Positions 9,549 through 18,344 are shown, numbered from the stretch's first letter. The stretch: 64,000 bases of DNA from Enterococcus aquimarinus (GCF_001885765.1 NZ_JXKD01000010.1:1-64000); one strand, 5' to 3'. Notes: generated by a model from the sequence alone, not told the origin. Numbers and translations: made by a program.

Positions 9549-10794
9549 TTTAATTGAGGCAAAAAAGTTTTTAAACCAACCAGTTTTCCGGAAATTAGGT
9601 CAAGAATTGGCAAGACGTTATTATTCAAAAGGCAGCTTCGGATTATCTGTTGGACGTCAGTTATTCAGGAATGAGAGTGATGAGGCCTTACGTCGTTTTT
9701 TAGGAATTACGGAATGGGAATGGCAAAGCAGAAAAACTATTAGTATAGAATCGTTTGAACAAGCTCTGAAAAATAGCCTATTAGAATGGTCGCTTACAGA
9801 ATTCGTCGTATTTGTAACGAAAAAACCACTGCAATTAAAAATAGATGTCGAAGAAGAAAAGCGCGTCCGATACGCTAATTTTGTTACCCGGTTGGATCAA
9901 ATTGATCCATTGTTTAGTGAAAAGTTAAATGTGAAACAGCTGACGCAGTGGCACGAAGATTTAGGCGGGGATTTTGAAGTTTTTGAGGCTGTTTCACAAG
10001 CTCTAAAGCAATTACCCGAAGAATGGACTCGGTTACCTTTTTTTGCTTATCAACAAACCGGCGATACGCATTTCTTCGATGAAACAAAGATGGGTGGACG
10101 CTTGCTTTTACAGATGTTAACTGCTCTCTCTCGGAGAACGGAGAATGACAAAAAAATATCCATTGTCGAAGAGAAAAATATAATATTAAATGAATTTCAG
10201 TTATTAAGAGATGATATCCATAACTTTGTCTCGGTACGCGGTTTAGTTGCTGAAAAAAACAAGATAATTAGTCAAATGTGGCGGAATGCTTGGAGTGAAG
10301 GCGTTACTTGGAATGTTCCGTTGAAGGAAATTTTGCGTATGGATAGTATTTATCCTGGTCATGGTAACAAAGTTTTAATTATTGAAAATTCAGCGGTATA
10401 TTCGGTGTTACTGGAACTTGTTCCTGAAATTGCAATTATTTGTTCGAGTGGTCAATTCACATATGCTGTTTGGCAGCTTTTACGTAAATTAAGTGAAAAT
10501 AATGTGAAGTTATATTATAGTGGGGACTTGGATCCAGAAGGACTACTAATGGCTCAAAAAGTAATTGAAATGTTTCCAGAGCAAGCTCAAACTATCGGAA
10601 TGTCATTAGAAAGTTATCAAGTAGGAAAGCAATTAAGTAAATTATTACCCCAACAATTAAAACAACTTCAGAAAATAAACAATAAAGAGTTAAAAATAAT
10701 TGCAGAAAAAATGGAAATCAGTCATATAAAAGCATATCAAGAAGGTTATTTGGATATTATTTTAACTGAAATTAATGAAAAAATGCAAAATTAA
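9541..10794 (+). CDS. jetD: Wadjet TOPRIM nuclease JetD (DUF3323/DUF2399, TIGR02679 type)
   Basis: The 417-residue nuclease subunit that cleaves the plasmid once JetABC has reeled it in. The N-terminal half is DUF3323-like. The C-terminal half is a TOPRIM/DUF2399 fold: strand VLIIENSAVY with the catalytic-type Glu 282, CSSGQFTYAVWQLL, and the acidic loop GDLDPEG at residues 328-334, matching the GDxDxxG loop of Spo11/topoisomerase VI-like TOPRIM domains. I chose ATG 9541 because GGAG at 9530-9533 is seven bases upstream; the frame extends 36 bases further with no ribosome site. It overlaps the jetC stop by eight bases. The operon looks complete and functional. Confidence 0.88.
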   Translation: MDNLIEAKKFLNQPVFRKLGQELARRYYSKGSFGLSVGRQLFRNESDEALRRFLGITEWEWQSRKTISIESFEQALKNSLLEWSLTEFVVFVTKKPLQLKIDVEEEKRVRYANFVTRLDQIDPLFSEKLNVKQLTQWHEDLGGDFEVFEAVSQALKQLPEEWTRLPFFAYQQTGDTHFFDETKMGGRLLLQMLTALSRRTENDKKISIVEEKNIILNEFQLLRDDIHNFVSVRGLVAEKNKIISQMWRNAWSEGVTWNVPLKEILRMDSIYPGHGNKVLIIENSAVYSVLLELVPEIAIICSSGQFTYAVWQLLRKLSENNVKLYYSGDLDPEGLLMAQKVIEMFPEQAQTIGMSLESYQVGKQLSKLLPQQLKQLQKINNKELKIIAEKMEISHIKAYQEGYLDIILTEINEKMQN

Positions 10795-10887
10795 AAATTA
10801 GGTCCTACAATGTTTAGTGTTAATCAGTATAATTCACATCCAAAAAGAATATTTGCGTATCAAAAATAAAGAATGGAGAGATCAAAA

Positions 10888-11220
10888 ATGAAAAATAAAT
10901 ATCTTTATTTGAGCAGTCTATTCTTATTGATTACAATAATCGGCGTTGTTTCTATATTGAGTAACAGTATCAGTGATAACATTGGTAGTATATTTTTCCC
11001 GTCGATTTTATCACTCTTTTTCTTTTTAAAGTGGCGAGAACTACCAAAAGAAAATTCCTTTTATTTCAGCATTCTCTTTCTATTTATTACTGTAATTTCT
11101 TCGATTGCTTTAGTGAATAATAATAAAAATATGGATTTGAGTGTTATCCTTTTTATAGCTGCGTTATCATTATTGTTATTTCTTAAAAGCACGAATATTA
11201 ACATTAAGTGTGATAAATAA
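10888..11220 (+). CDS. small membrane protein, unknown function
   Basis: A 110-residue, very hydrophobic protein with four predicted membrane segments (about residues 6-24, 29-45, 56-75 and 85-99) and short charged loops (KWRELPKEN; C-terminal IKCDK). ATG 10888 is preferred over an in-frame ATG at 10873 because GGAGAG at 10875-10880 sits seven bases before it. It follows jetD by 93 bases on the same strand with similar AT-rich composition, so it may be co-transcribed, but Wadjet loci normally have only four genes. I do not recognise the family. Confidence 0.65.
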   Translation: MKNKYLYLSSLFLLITIIGVVSILSNSISDNIGSIFFPSILSLFFFLKWRELPKENSFYFSILFLFITVISSIALVNNNKNMDLSVILFIAALSLLLFLKSTNINIKCDK

Positions 11221-11600
11221 ATCAGTCTTCATTATCACCGTGCTGTAAGTTCATGTAAGAATCCATTCTTTTAAGTGACAGTAACGTGTCCGATAATGCG
11301 ATGGGATAAGAAGCGAATGCTAAGCGGAAATCTGATTACTCATGATGGAAAGTAGCGGCATATCTGATTCGATTCCTGACTTTTTCAATTCAATTCTTTA
11401 AGAAAATCTTAAGACACTTCCAATAAAAAATCGGAAGTGTCTTATTTCGTCTGAGGCTTGATGAACCGGGAAGGAAGCGCGGTTGTTCGTTTGGGATTTT
11501 GTTGGTGTAGATGGGTTTGAAAACGGTCGCAAGCATTTTTCTTCAAATCTAAAAAAAAGTATACTACACTAGAATTACCAAAACGAAGGAGTGAAATACA
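11221..11600. other. intergenic boundary of the defence block
   Basis: No convincing gene in 380 bases. It holds one terminator-like hairpin, AAGACACTTCC (11411-11421) with GGAAGTGTCTT (11433-11443) followed by ATTT. Base composition rises in G+C from here on, so this may mark the edge of the acquired segment. Confidence 0.5.
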
Positions 11601-12494
11601 TTGAATGAACCTATTTTAAAGGATCCACGAACGTTGTATCACCCTAGTAAATTTGCAGATCAGGAACAAGATACGCCTGCTTTGCAAAAAGATATGCTAC
11701 CTGCGCCCGATTGTGGCGAAGAGAGTTATGTTGGTAATCACTTGTTAGAAAATCGTCGTGTCCTGATTACCGGAGGCGATTCTGGTATTGGTCGTGCGGC
11801 AGCCATTGCGTATGCGCGCGAAGGGGCGGATGTGGCGATTCAGTTTTTCCCTGGGGAAGAACCTGATGCCCAAGAAGTGGCGGATTATATCACGAAGGCG
11901 GGACGCAAAGCAGTCATACTGCCGTATGATTTACGTGATGAGTCGAAGTATGAAGAAATTATCGAAAAAACAGTCGCTGAACTTGGTGGGCTTGATACAC
12001 TCGTATTAAATGCGGCACAACAAATTTCGCAAGATACGATTGCGGATTTGTCGTTGAAACAAGTTAAAGACACGTTTACCGTGAATATTATCTCGATGTT
12101 TGGTTTAGTCAAAGCAGCAGAGCCGCATCTTCCAGCTGGTGGCGCGATTATTACGACGACTTCGGTCCAAGCCTATGATCCAAGCGACAATCTGATGGAT
12201 TACGCGGCAACCAAATCATCGATTGCTAGTTTTACTATTAGTTTAGCGAAACAATTTGCCAAAAAAGGCATTCGGGTCAATGGTGTGGCGCCAGGACCTA
12301 TTTGGACGCCATTGCAACTAGATGATGGTCAACCAGATGGTGCGATTCCAGACTTCGGTCAAAGTTCGTTATTAGGCCGTGCTGGTCAACCGGTTGAACT
12401 GGCACATGTCTATGTCTTTTTAGCTTCTAACAATGCAAGCTATGTCACGGCGCAAATATACGGCGTGACGGGTGGCCAAGCGATTGATTTATAA
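11601..12494 (+). CDS. SDR-family oxidoreductase (general-stress type)
   Basis: A 297-residue NAD(P)H-dependent short-chain dehydrogenase. The N-terminal extension (DPRTLYHPSKFADQEQDTPALQKDM) is typical of the YghA/YhdF/YhxC group of stress-induced SDRs. The cofactor loop TGGDSGIG is near residue 58, NAA near 137, and the catalytic YAATK with preceding Ser in TTTSVQAY around 188-205. The product begins at TTG 11601 behind AAGGAGTG; the ATG at 11605 is out of frame. The substrate is unknown. It stands alone, ending in a strong terminator. Confidence 0.85.
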   Translation: MNEPILKDPRTLYHPSKFADQEQDTPALQKDMLPAPDCGEESYVGNHLLENRRVLITGGDSGIGRAAAIAYAREGADVAIQFFPGEEPDAQEVADYITKAGRKAVILPYDLRDESKYEEIIEKTVAELGGLDTLVLNAAQQISQDTIADLSLKQVKDTFTVNIISMFGLVKAAEPHLPAGGAIITTTSVQAYDPSDNLMDYAATKSSIASFTISLAKQFAKKGIRVNGVAPGPIWTPLQLDDGQPDGAIPDFGQSSLLGRAGQPVELAHVYVFLASNNASYVTAQIYGVTGGQAIDL

Positions 12495-12503
12495 AATATA
12501 AAT

Positions 12504-12557
12504 AAAAGACAGTCAATTCTCTTCTATTAATAAGAAAAGGATTGGCTGTCTTTTTTT
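12504..12557 (+). terminator. intrinsic terminator of the SDR gene
   Basis: AAAAGACAG (12504-12512) pairs with CTGTCTTTT (12546-12554) in a T-run; convergent with sulP and possibly bidirectional. Confidence 0.8.
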
Positions 12558-12570
12558 AGATAGCGACGGA

Positions 12571-13998
12571 TTAACGTAAAGCGGCGATGCGTTCAACTAA
12601 CTTTTCATTGGTTGTGGTCACGCCAATTATCGTTAATGGTTGCTTGTTTTTTTCGTACAGATCAATGACTGTATGTAAGGCGTCAACACCGGATTCATCC
12701 CAGAGATGGACGCGTGATAAATCGAGGGTTGTGACTTGTTGCAAGTCGTTTGTTTCGAAATAGGCGATAAACGACGCAGCAGAAGCAAAAAATAATTGAC
12801 CGCTAATCTCAATAGTGTCACCTTGTGCGCTGAATTCTAATGTAGATGCTTTGGCAAAAAAGACAATCATGCTTAGTAGGACGCCAGCAAAAATCCCGAT
12901 GGCAAGGTTATGCGTATAGACGACAATGGCGATGGTTACCAGCATAATGCTTGTTTCTGCGAGAGAGTTTTTGCGGATAGTTTTAACGCTTTGCCAGTCG
13001 AATGTTTCAAAGGCGACGGTAATCATAATTCCGATTAACGCGGCAGTTGGGATTTGAATCATGATTCCTTTTAACGCCACGATCATAAGCAGTAGCGAAA
13101 GACCTGCTGTTAAAGTCGACAGTCGTTTTCTCCCGCCAGATTTAACATTAATGACAGCTTGGCCAATCATCGCGCAACCTGCTGGTCCACCAAAGAAGCC
13201 GGTCACGATATTGGCAAGTCCTTGTGCTTTGACTTCGCGTTGGTTGTCACCTGTGGAATCCGTCATATCATTGATTAAAGGTAATGTTAAGAGTGATTCG
13301 ATGAGACCCACCATTGACAAGGCTAAGGCTGTTGGGAAAATAATTCTTAACGTTTCAAAGGTAAAGGGCACGCTCGGTAATCCTAAAAAGGGCAAGGCAC
13401 CGCTCATATCGCCTAAATCGCCCACGGTTTGGAGTCCAAAGACTGGATTCAGTGAGATGATGGTCATCGCAATGATGACAATTAATGCTGGTGGAATGGC
13501 CTTGGTGATTCTAGGTAGAAGATACATCAAGGCAATCGTGCCACCGACCATGCCGTACGTTGCGAGATTTTTGTTGTCTAATTGTTGTACTTGTGCCAAA
13601 AAGATGAGAATGGCAAGCGCGTTAACAAAACCTAACATGACGGGTTTAGAGATGAATTTCATTAATTGATGAATCCCTAAGTACCCTAAGATTAATTGAA
13701 TAATACCGGTCAAAATGGTTGCGGCAATCATGTATTCTAGTCCGTGAGTTTTAATCAAGGTTACCATGACAAGTGCCATGGAACCTGCAGCGGCTGAGAC
13801 CATCGCAGGACGTCCACCAGTAATTGAAGTCACAGTTAGCGTAATGAAAGAAGCAAATAAAGCAGTCATCGGATTGACACCCGCAATAATGGCAAACCCG
13901 ATGACTTCGGGAATGAGGGCGATGGAAGTCACGAGACCGCCTAAAATATCATTTTTGATATTGCCAAACCACTCATTTCTATTAAATTGTAAGATCAT
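12571..13998 (-). CDS. SulP-family anion permease with STAS domain
   Basis: A 475-residue inner-membrane anion transporter. The motif region GLVTSIALIPEVIGFAIIAGVNP near residue 20 and about 10-12 membrane segments are followed by a short C-terminal STAS domain from about residue 385 (LEFSAQGDTIEISGQLFF; LDLSRVHLWDESGVDALHTV). It is shorter than most sulfate permeases, as is common for the bicarbonate/dicarboxylate-type SulP of Gram-positives; the substrate cannot be fixed from sequence. It lies 22 bases downstream of a UspA gene in the same direction. The start ATG at 13998 has GGAG 12 bases upstream, slightly long. Confidence 0.88.
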   Translation of the reverse strand: MILQFNRNEWFGNIKNDILGGLVTSIALIPEVIGFAIIAGVNPMTALFASFITLTVTSITGGRPAMVSAAAGSMALVMVTLIKTHGLEYMIAATILTGIIQLILGYLGIHQLMKFISKPVMLGFVNALAILIFLAQVQQLDNKNLATYGMVGGTIALMYLLPRITKAIPPALIVIIAMTIISLNPVFGLQTVGDLGDMSGALPFLGLPSVPFTFETLRIIFPTALALSMVGLIESLLTLPLINDMTDSTGDNQREVKAQGLANIVTGFFGGPAGCAMIGQAVINVKSGGRKRLSTLTAGLSLLLMIVALKGIMIQIPTAALIGIMITVAFETFDWQSVKTIRKNSLAETSIMLVTIAIVVYTHNLAIGIFAGVLLSMIVFFAKASTLEFSAQGDTIEISGQLFFASAASFIAYFETNDLQQVTTLDLSRVHLWDESGVDALHTVIDLYEKNKQPLTIIGVTTTNEKLVERIAALR

Positions 13999-14020
13999 TT
14001 CGTGAAAAAACTCCTTTTAT

Positions 14021-14431
14021 TTATTTCACAACGAGTACAGGTAGCGTTGCGTGTTTAACGACTTTGTGGCTGACGCTACCCAGCACGAATTCTTGTAATG
14101 CATTGAGACCGCGACTGCCAATGATTAAATAATCATAGGATTCATTTTTAGTATACTCGATGATTTCAGTTGCAGGATCCCCAATCAAAACGGTAATGGT
14201 GCAGTCGCTCATTTGACCGTTTAGTTGTTGTTTAACATGATCGATGCGTGCCTGTTTGCGTTCTTGGGCACTGGTCGTAAAATCGAGTGCTTGGTCTTTG
14301 GCTTTGGCGACGTCTAACACGCTGAGAATCGTCACCGTTGCATCAGGAAAACCAACGCGTAAGTTCTTTGCTTCTTGGACGGCTTTTACCGCATGTTCCG
14401 AGCCATCAAAGGCGATGAGTATCTTCTTCAT
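14021..14431 (-). CDS. universal stress protein UspA family
   Basis: A 136-residue cytosolic protein with the nucleotide-binding Usp fold. The start motif is KKILIAFDGSEHA, and the C-terminal ATP loop GSRGLNALQEFVLGSVS fits G-2x-G-9x-G-S, so it is predicted to bind ATP. ATG 14431 is preferred because GGAGAGGAG ends eight bases before it; the GTG nine bases upstream overlaps that site. It is translated first in a two-gene unit with the SulP permease. Usp domains are often fused to or paired with transporters, so a regulatory role on the SulP protein is a reasonable inference. Confidence 0.87.
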   Translation of the reverse strand: MKKILIAFDGSEHAVKAVQEAKNLRVGFPDATVTILSVLDVAKAKDQALDFTTSAQERKQARIDHVKQQLNGQMSDCTITVLIGDPATEIIEYTKNESYDYLIIGSRGLNALQEFVLGSVSHKVVKHATLPVLVVK

Positions 14432-14506
14432 TTGTTTCACTCCTCTCCTTTTTTTCTTTTTCGTGAAAAATACTTCCTTATAGTAGCATAAAATATCTAT
14501 TACTGT

Positions 14507-14539
14507 AAAAAAAGTCAGCCATTCCCAATTGGCGTGACT
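14507..14539 (-). terminator. terminator of the antiporter gene
   Basis: Read leftward, AGTCACGCCA pairs imperfectly with TGGCTGACT, followed by TTTTTTT (14507-14513). Confidence 0.65.
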
Positions 14540-14549
14540 GACAAGTGTT

Positions 14550-15746
14550 TCATCTTGATTTTAGCGGTGGCGTTTTTTCTAATAACACGGGATAAAAACG
14601 ATCGATGAGCCAGGCACCGAAGGGAGCGGTCACGAGTATGGAAAGCACGGCGACGGTCAAAATCATTTCGCCACTAGCTAAGCCCATTGAAAAAGGAATC
14701 GAACCAATCGCCGCTTGAACGGTCGCTTTTGGTAAGTAACTCATCATACAAAAGAGTTTTTCGTTGCGGGATAGTGACGTCTTGAGTAATGCGACGAGTA
14801 CGCCAAGCATGCGAATCAGTGAAACAAGGACGAGTAAGACGAGTGGCGCAATGCCCGCTGAAAAGGCGTACGATAAATCCACACTTGCGCCGACGAAGAC
14901 GAATAAGAAAATCTCCGCTAGAATCCAAATTTTATTGAATTTGAGGGATAAACGTTCGGCAAGCGGCCGTTTCTTGCGGAAAATCATCAGACTAACGCCC
15001 ATCACACTCAACATTCCAGAAAATGGGAACGAACTTGCGAGAGCCGTTTCTAACCCCATTAATAAAAAAGCGGTGGCTAACATCACCAGGACTTTGACAG
15101 AATCTCGGATATGAAACTGGTTGAAAACGTACACGAGGAAATAACCGACGGCAAGGCCCAGGAAGGCTCCAGAAAAAATTGCGATGGGAATTCGTGTGAA
15201 CGCGATAGCGGAAAACGTGCCACCATCATTCAGTCCTAAAAAGGCTGTAAATAACACGAGCACAAACACATCATCGACGGAAGCGCCTGCTAAGATGATT
15301 TGTGGAATGCGTTGTTCTTGTCCATAACCTTGCTTCATTAAGTGAATCATCCGCGGCACAATCACTGCTGGAGAAACGGCGGCAATGACGCTTCCTAAAA
15401 GCAAGGCTTCTGAGACGCTAATAGAAAGGAGCGATGGCGCTAAAAGGGTCGTTCCAATAATTTCAAATACAGCCGGCACAAAGCACATTAAGATGGCTGG
15501 TCGACCAACTTTCTTTAAGTCAGCTAAATCTAACGATAGTCCGGCACGGGTCAAGATGACAATTAACGCAACCGTTCGTAGTTCAGACGAGAGTGCAAGG
15601 AAACGATCGGAAAGCACATTGAGCACCGAAGGACCTAAGAGAATCCCCGTAAATAATAATCCTATTAAGGAAGGTAAATGCAATTTTTTTGCCAAACTCC
15701 CTAAAAGTAATCCGATAAAAATAACCAATGACATACTAACTAACAT
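14550..15746 (-). CDS. CPA-family sodium/proton antiporter
   Basis: A 398-residue integral membrane protein with about 12 hydrophobic segments and no cytosolic TrkA/RCK domain. The N-terminal half has GLLFTGILLGPSVLNVL and LILTRAGLSLDL, typical of NhaP/CPA1-type exchangers. The AGASVDDVFVLVLF segment carries the paired Asp residues (VDD) expected in the ion-binding helix. It would exchange Na+ or K+ for protons. The start at 15746 (MLVSMSLV) is set by AAAGGAGG directly upstream; the frame continues 57 bases further without a ribosome site. It is monocistronic. Confidence 0.85.
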   Translation of the reverse strand: MLVSMSLVIFIGLLLGSLAKKLHLPSLIGLLFTGILLGPSVLNVLSDRFLALSSELRTVALIVILTRAGLSLDLADLKKVGRPAILMCFVPAVFEIIGTTLLAPSLLSISVSEALLLGSVIAAVSPAVIVPRMIHLMKQGYGQEQRIPQIILAGASVDDVFVLVLFTAFLGLNDGGTFSAIAFTRIPIAIFSGAFLGLAVGYFLVYVFNQFHIRDSVKVLVMLATAFLLMGLETALASSFPFSGMLSVMGVSLMIFRKKRPLAERLSLKFNKIWILAEIFLFVFVGASVDLSYAFSAGIAPLVLLVLVSLIRMLGVLVALLKTSLSRNEKLFCMMSYLPKATVQAAIGSIPFSMGLASGEMILTVAVLSILVTAPFGAWLIDRFYPVLLEKTPPLKSR

Positions 15747-15892
15747 CTTTTCCTCCTTTTTTTCATTAATGATAAGTACATATACGCAATTCAAAACAGT
15801 CAATCATAGTGTAACAGTTTTATCCTGACAATTGGGGAAAAATCGTATGGTTCATTCATGCTAATAGTGTTCGGAGTGCTTTTTTCTTTTTG

Positions 15893-15941
15893 TTGACAAG
15901 TAAGAGAGGAGTCGCTATATTATACATAGATAAACATCTAT
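15893..15941 (+). promoter_or_regulatory. arsR promoter and ArsR operator
   Basis: TTGACA (15893-15898), a 17-base spacer and TATATT (15916-15921) precede a dyad ATAGAT-aaac-ATCTAT (15926-15941), placed to block transcription start. The same half-sites recur before acr3. Confidence 0.85.
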
Positions 15942-15957
15942 ATAAGGAGGGGCAAGC

Positions 15958-16308
15958 GTGGATTACGAATTAACCGCTACTATTTTTAAAGCGTTAGGCG
16001 ATCCTAAGAGAGTTCAAATTTTGGATATTCTTTCGTGTGGAGAACAGTGTGCGTGTGATATCTTGGCTTATTTTGATTTTACGCAACCAACGTTATCGCA
16101 TCATATGAAAGTATTAATGCAAGCCGGTTTGGTGCAATCCAGAAAATCAGGCACATGGCATCATTATTCTTTAAACCTGGAGAAGATGAGCGAGTTATCC
16201 GCCATTCTTGAGACGTTACTGCAAAATCAGCGTGATTGTATTTGTCATGAGATGGAAGAGAAAAACGAGGCATGCGCGAACCAATCGAAAGAAAAAGTTA
16301 CGCGATAA
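15958..16308 (+). CDS. arsR: arsenical-responsive repressor ArsR
   Basis: A 116-residue winged-helix metalloregulator. The metal-sensing stretch GEQCACD has Cys31 and Cys33 in the position of the ELCVCD arsenite site, at the start of the recognition helices (FTQPTLSHHMKVLMQAGLV). It would leave DNA when As(III) or Sb(III) binds. The C-terminal tail contains further Cys residues (RDCICHEMEE, EACANQ). It starts at GTG 15958 behind AAGGAGGGG. It has its own terminator, so autoregulation is separate from acr3, which carries a second operator. Confidence 0.92.
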   Translation: MDYELTATIFKALGDPKRVQILDILSCGEQCACDILAYFDFTQPTLSHHMKVLMQAGLVQSRKSGTWHHYSLNLEKMSELSAILETLLQNQRDCICHEMEEKNEACANQSKEKVTR

Positions 16309-16317
16309 CAACAATGA

Positions 16318-16341
16318 AAAATACTGTCACAGTATTTTTTT
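16318..16341 (+). terminator. terminator between arsR and acr3
   Basis: AATACT-gtcac-AGTATT followed by a run of T residues. Confidence 0.7.
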
Positions 16342-16347
16342 TGGACT

Positions 16348-16371
16348 ATAGATAGAAAAACGTCTATCTAT
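16348..16371 (+). promoter_or_regulatory. second ArsR operator, before acr3
   Basis: Perfect 9-bp dyad ATAGATAGA (16348-16356) and TCTATCTAT (16363-16371), longer than the arsR operator but with the same core. Confidence 0.8.
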
Positions 16372-16395
16372 CAATTGGAGAACGGGGGAATAAAA

Positions 16396-17484
16396 ATGGA
16401 ACAAGAAAAAGCAAAAGGGTTGGGGATTTTTGAAAAATATTTAACAGTATGGGTGGCACTCTGTATGATTGTCGGAGTAATGATTGGAAAATATATTCCA
16501 GTCATTCCGACGACTTTAGGAAAGTTTGAGTATTATCAAGTCTCGGTTCCAACCGCGATTTTAATTTGGTTAATGATTTATCCGATGATGTTAAAAATCG
16601 ATTTTACCAGTATTGTCAGTGCAGCTAAGAAACCAAAAGGCTTAATCATTACTTGTACAGTCAATTGGCTGATTAAACCCTTTACGATGTATGCGATCTC
16701 TGCTTTTTTCTTTTTTGTCGTCTTTAAAGGATTGATTGCACCTGACTTAGCGCAAGAATATGTAGCAGGGGCAGTCTTACTCGGTGCGGCGCCATGTACG
16801 GCGATGGTCTTTGTTTGGAGTTATTTGACGAAGGGCGACCCAGCGTATACGTTGGTACAAGTTGCGGTGAATGATTTAATTATTTTAGCTTTGTATGCCC
16901 CAATTGTGGCGGTCTTGTTAGGTGTCGGAAACGTTGTGGTCCCGATGAATACCTTGATTTTATCGACGGTCTTGTTCGTGGTTATTCCGTTATTGCTAGG
17001 GGTTATCACCCGGATGTTCGTCGTCAAACAAAAAGGAATTGCTTATTTTGAAACGGTCTTTTTGAAAAAATTTGATAAAGTGACTATTATCGGTCTACTC
17101 CTAACGCTTCTCATTATTTTCTCGTTCCAAGGTGGACGTATTTTGAGTAATCCACTGCATATCGTCTTAATTGCGATTCCGTTAACACTGCAAACGTTCT
17201 TTATCTTTGCTATCGCCTATGTCTGGGCACGTTTTTGGAAATTGCCGCATGCGATTGCGGCACCGGCGGGCATGATTGGCGCTAGTAATTTCTTTGAATT
17301 ATCGGTAGCCGTGGCTATTTCATTATTTGGCTTACAATCGGGTGCAACGCTCGCAACGGTGGTCGGTGTCTTAGTTGAAGTCCCCGTGATGTTATTACTC
17401 GTAAAAATTGCTAATCAAACCGCTGGCTGGTTTGATCAAGCGACTGTTTCAACTGTGGATAAGAGCGTCACATTTAAAAAGTAA
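16396..17484 (+). CDS. acr3: arsenite efflux transporter Acr3
   Basis: A 362-residue, ten-segment permease of the BART/Acr3 family that exports arsenite using the proton gradient. The diagnostic loop GAAPCTAMVFVWSYLTKGDP holds the conserved Cys, followed by VNDLIILALYAP; the second repeat has APAGMIGASNFFELSVAVA, all hallmarks of Acr3 rather than ArsB. ATG 16396 is chosen because GGGGGA lies just upstream; an in-frame TTG at 16375 overlaps the operator region. There is no arsenate reductase gene nearby, so arsenate detoxification would need one elsewhere. Confidence 0.93.
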   Translation: MEQEKAKGLGIFEKYLTVWVALCMIVGVMIGKYIPVIPTTLGKFEYYQVSVPTAILIWLMIYPMMLKIDFTSIVSAAKKPKGLIITCTVNWLIKPFTMYAISAFFFFVVFKGLIAPDLAQEYVAGAVLLGAAPCTAMVFVWSYLTKGDPAYTLVQVAVNDLIILALYAPIVAVLLGVGNVVVPMNTLILSTVLFVVIPLLLGVITRMFVVKQKGIAYFETVFLKKFDKVTIIGLLLTLLIIFSFQGGRILSNPLHIVLIAIPLTLQTFFIFAIAYVWARFWKLPHAIAAPAGMIGASNFFELSVAVAISLFGLQSGATLATVVGVLVEVPVMLLLVKIANQTAGWFDQATVSTVDKSVTFKK

Positions 17485-17549
17485 CGCTTGAAAGACCTGA
17501 TAGAGATGATGGAACTGTTCGTTTGAAAAGAGTCTGCTAGAGTAACGAT

Positions 17550-17597
17550 AAAAAATAGTTGGCCCGCTGATTTACTAAGCGGGACCAACTATTTTTT
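17550..17597. terminator. bidirectional terminator, acr3 / esterase
   Basis: A long stem, AAAATAGTTGG-c-CCGCT with AGCGG-ga-CCAACTATTTT, with A-run and T-run flanks; serves both convergent genes. Confidence 0.88.
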
Positions 17598-17603
17598 GTT
17601 GTA

Positions 17604-18344
17604 TTAACAATGGCCGTCGACGAATGTCAGCACGTTTTCAAAAACCGTTTCCTTTTCGCATTCAACGGTTAAATTATGACCGCATTTTGTTAAGGAGACG
17701 TGACGAATGGCGGTTGTCGACACCTTTTTTTCGATGAGGTGAATCCCTTTTAAGTCAATGCTTTGATCGTTTTCAGCATAAATCATCAAAATCGGAACAT
17801 GAATTTTGTGTAACTGGCGCGCTGTTTCTTTTTGAAGGTTGAGTAATTCGTGAACGCTGGCTAAAGGAATTTTCGCATATCCTAATAAGTACTGGCTTTC
17901 TTCTACCGGTCGTTCGGTTGCTTCCCACTCGGTATATTTCAGGAAGTGTTTAATCATCGGAACAAAGCGTGTTTTCTTGTCTTTATTAATCATCGCGGGT
18001 GCTAACAAAACAATCTTACAAATGGCATGTTTTTCAGCGAGATGTAACGCGAGCACCCCGCCCATCGAGTGACCGATGACATAGATTTTTTTACAAATGG
18101 TTTGTAATTTATGATAGCCAAGTTCGACGGATTGAATCCAGTCTTGATAAGTGGTTTGTTCAAACTCTTCTAAGGTCGTCCCGTGACCCGCTAGTCGTAG
18201 ACCATAGACTGTGTAGCCTTTGTCGCGCAAGCGTTCGCCTAATTCTCTGAGTTCAGCGGGAGTGGAAGTGAAGCCATGTATGAGTAAACAACCAATGTCG
18301 CCTCCTTTAAAATAGAAAGCTTCTTTCAGTGGTATCGTAGTCAT
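17604..18344 (-). CDS. alpha/beta-hydrolase, carboxylesterase family
   Basis: A 246-residue cytosolic esterase similar in plan to Geobacillus Est30 and monoacylglycerol lipases. The oxyanion HGF is at residues 23-25, the nucleophile GHSMGG has Ser93, the acid is Asp193 in AENDQS and the base His223 in KCGHN. The length matches Est30-type enzymes. ATG 18344 is set by GGGAGG seven bases upstream; upstream in-frame codons lie inside the MFS gene. It is the last gene of a tetR-MFS-esterase operon, 17 bases after the MFS stop, suggesting that its substrate is the regulator's ligand or the transported compound. The true substrate is unknown. Confidence 0.85.
   Translation of the reverse strand: MTTIPLKEAFYFKGGDIGCLLIHGFTSTPAELRELGERLRDKGYTVYGLRLAGHGTTLEEFEQTTYQDWIQSVELGYHKLQTICKKIYVIGHSMGGVLALHLAEKHAICKIVLLAPAMINKDKKTRFVPMIKHFLKYTEWEATERPVEESQYLLGYAKIPLASVHELLNLQKETARQLHKIHVPILMIYAENDQSIDLKGIHLIEKKVSTTAIRHVSLTKCGHNLTVECEKETVFENVLTFVDGHC

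Noticed and set aside
13061-13669. 202-codon plus-strand frame opposite sulP
   Set aside because: Lies wholly within sulP, which has clear SulP and STAS motifs; composition is that of an antisense shadow.
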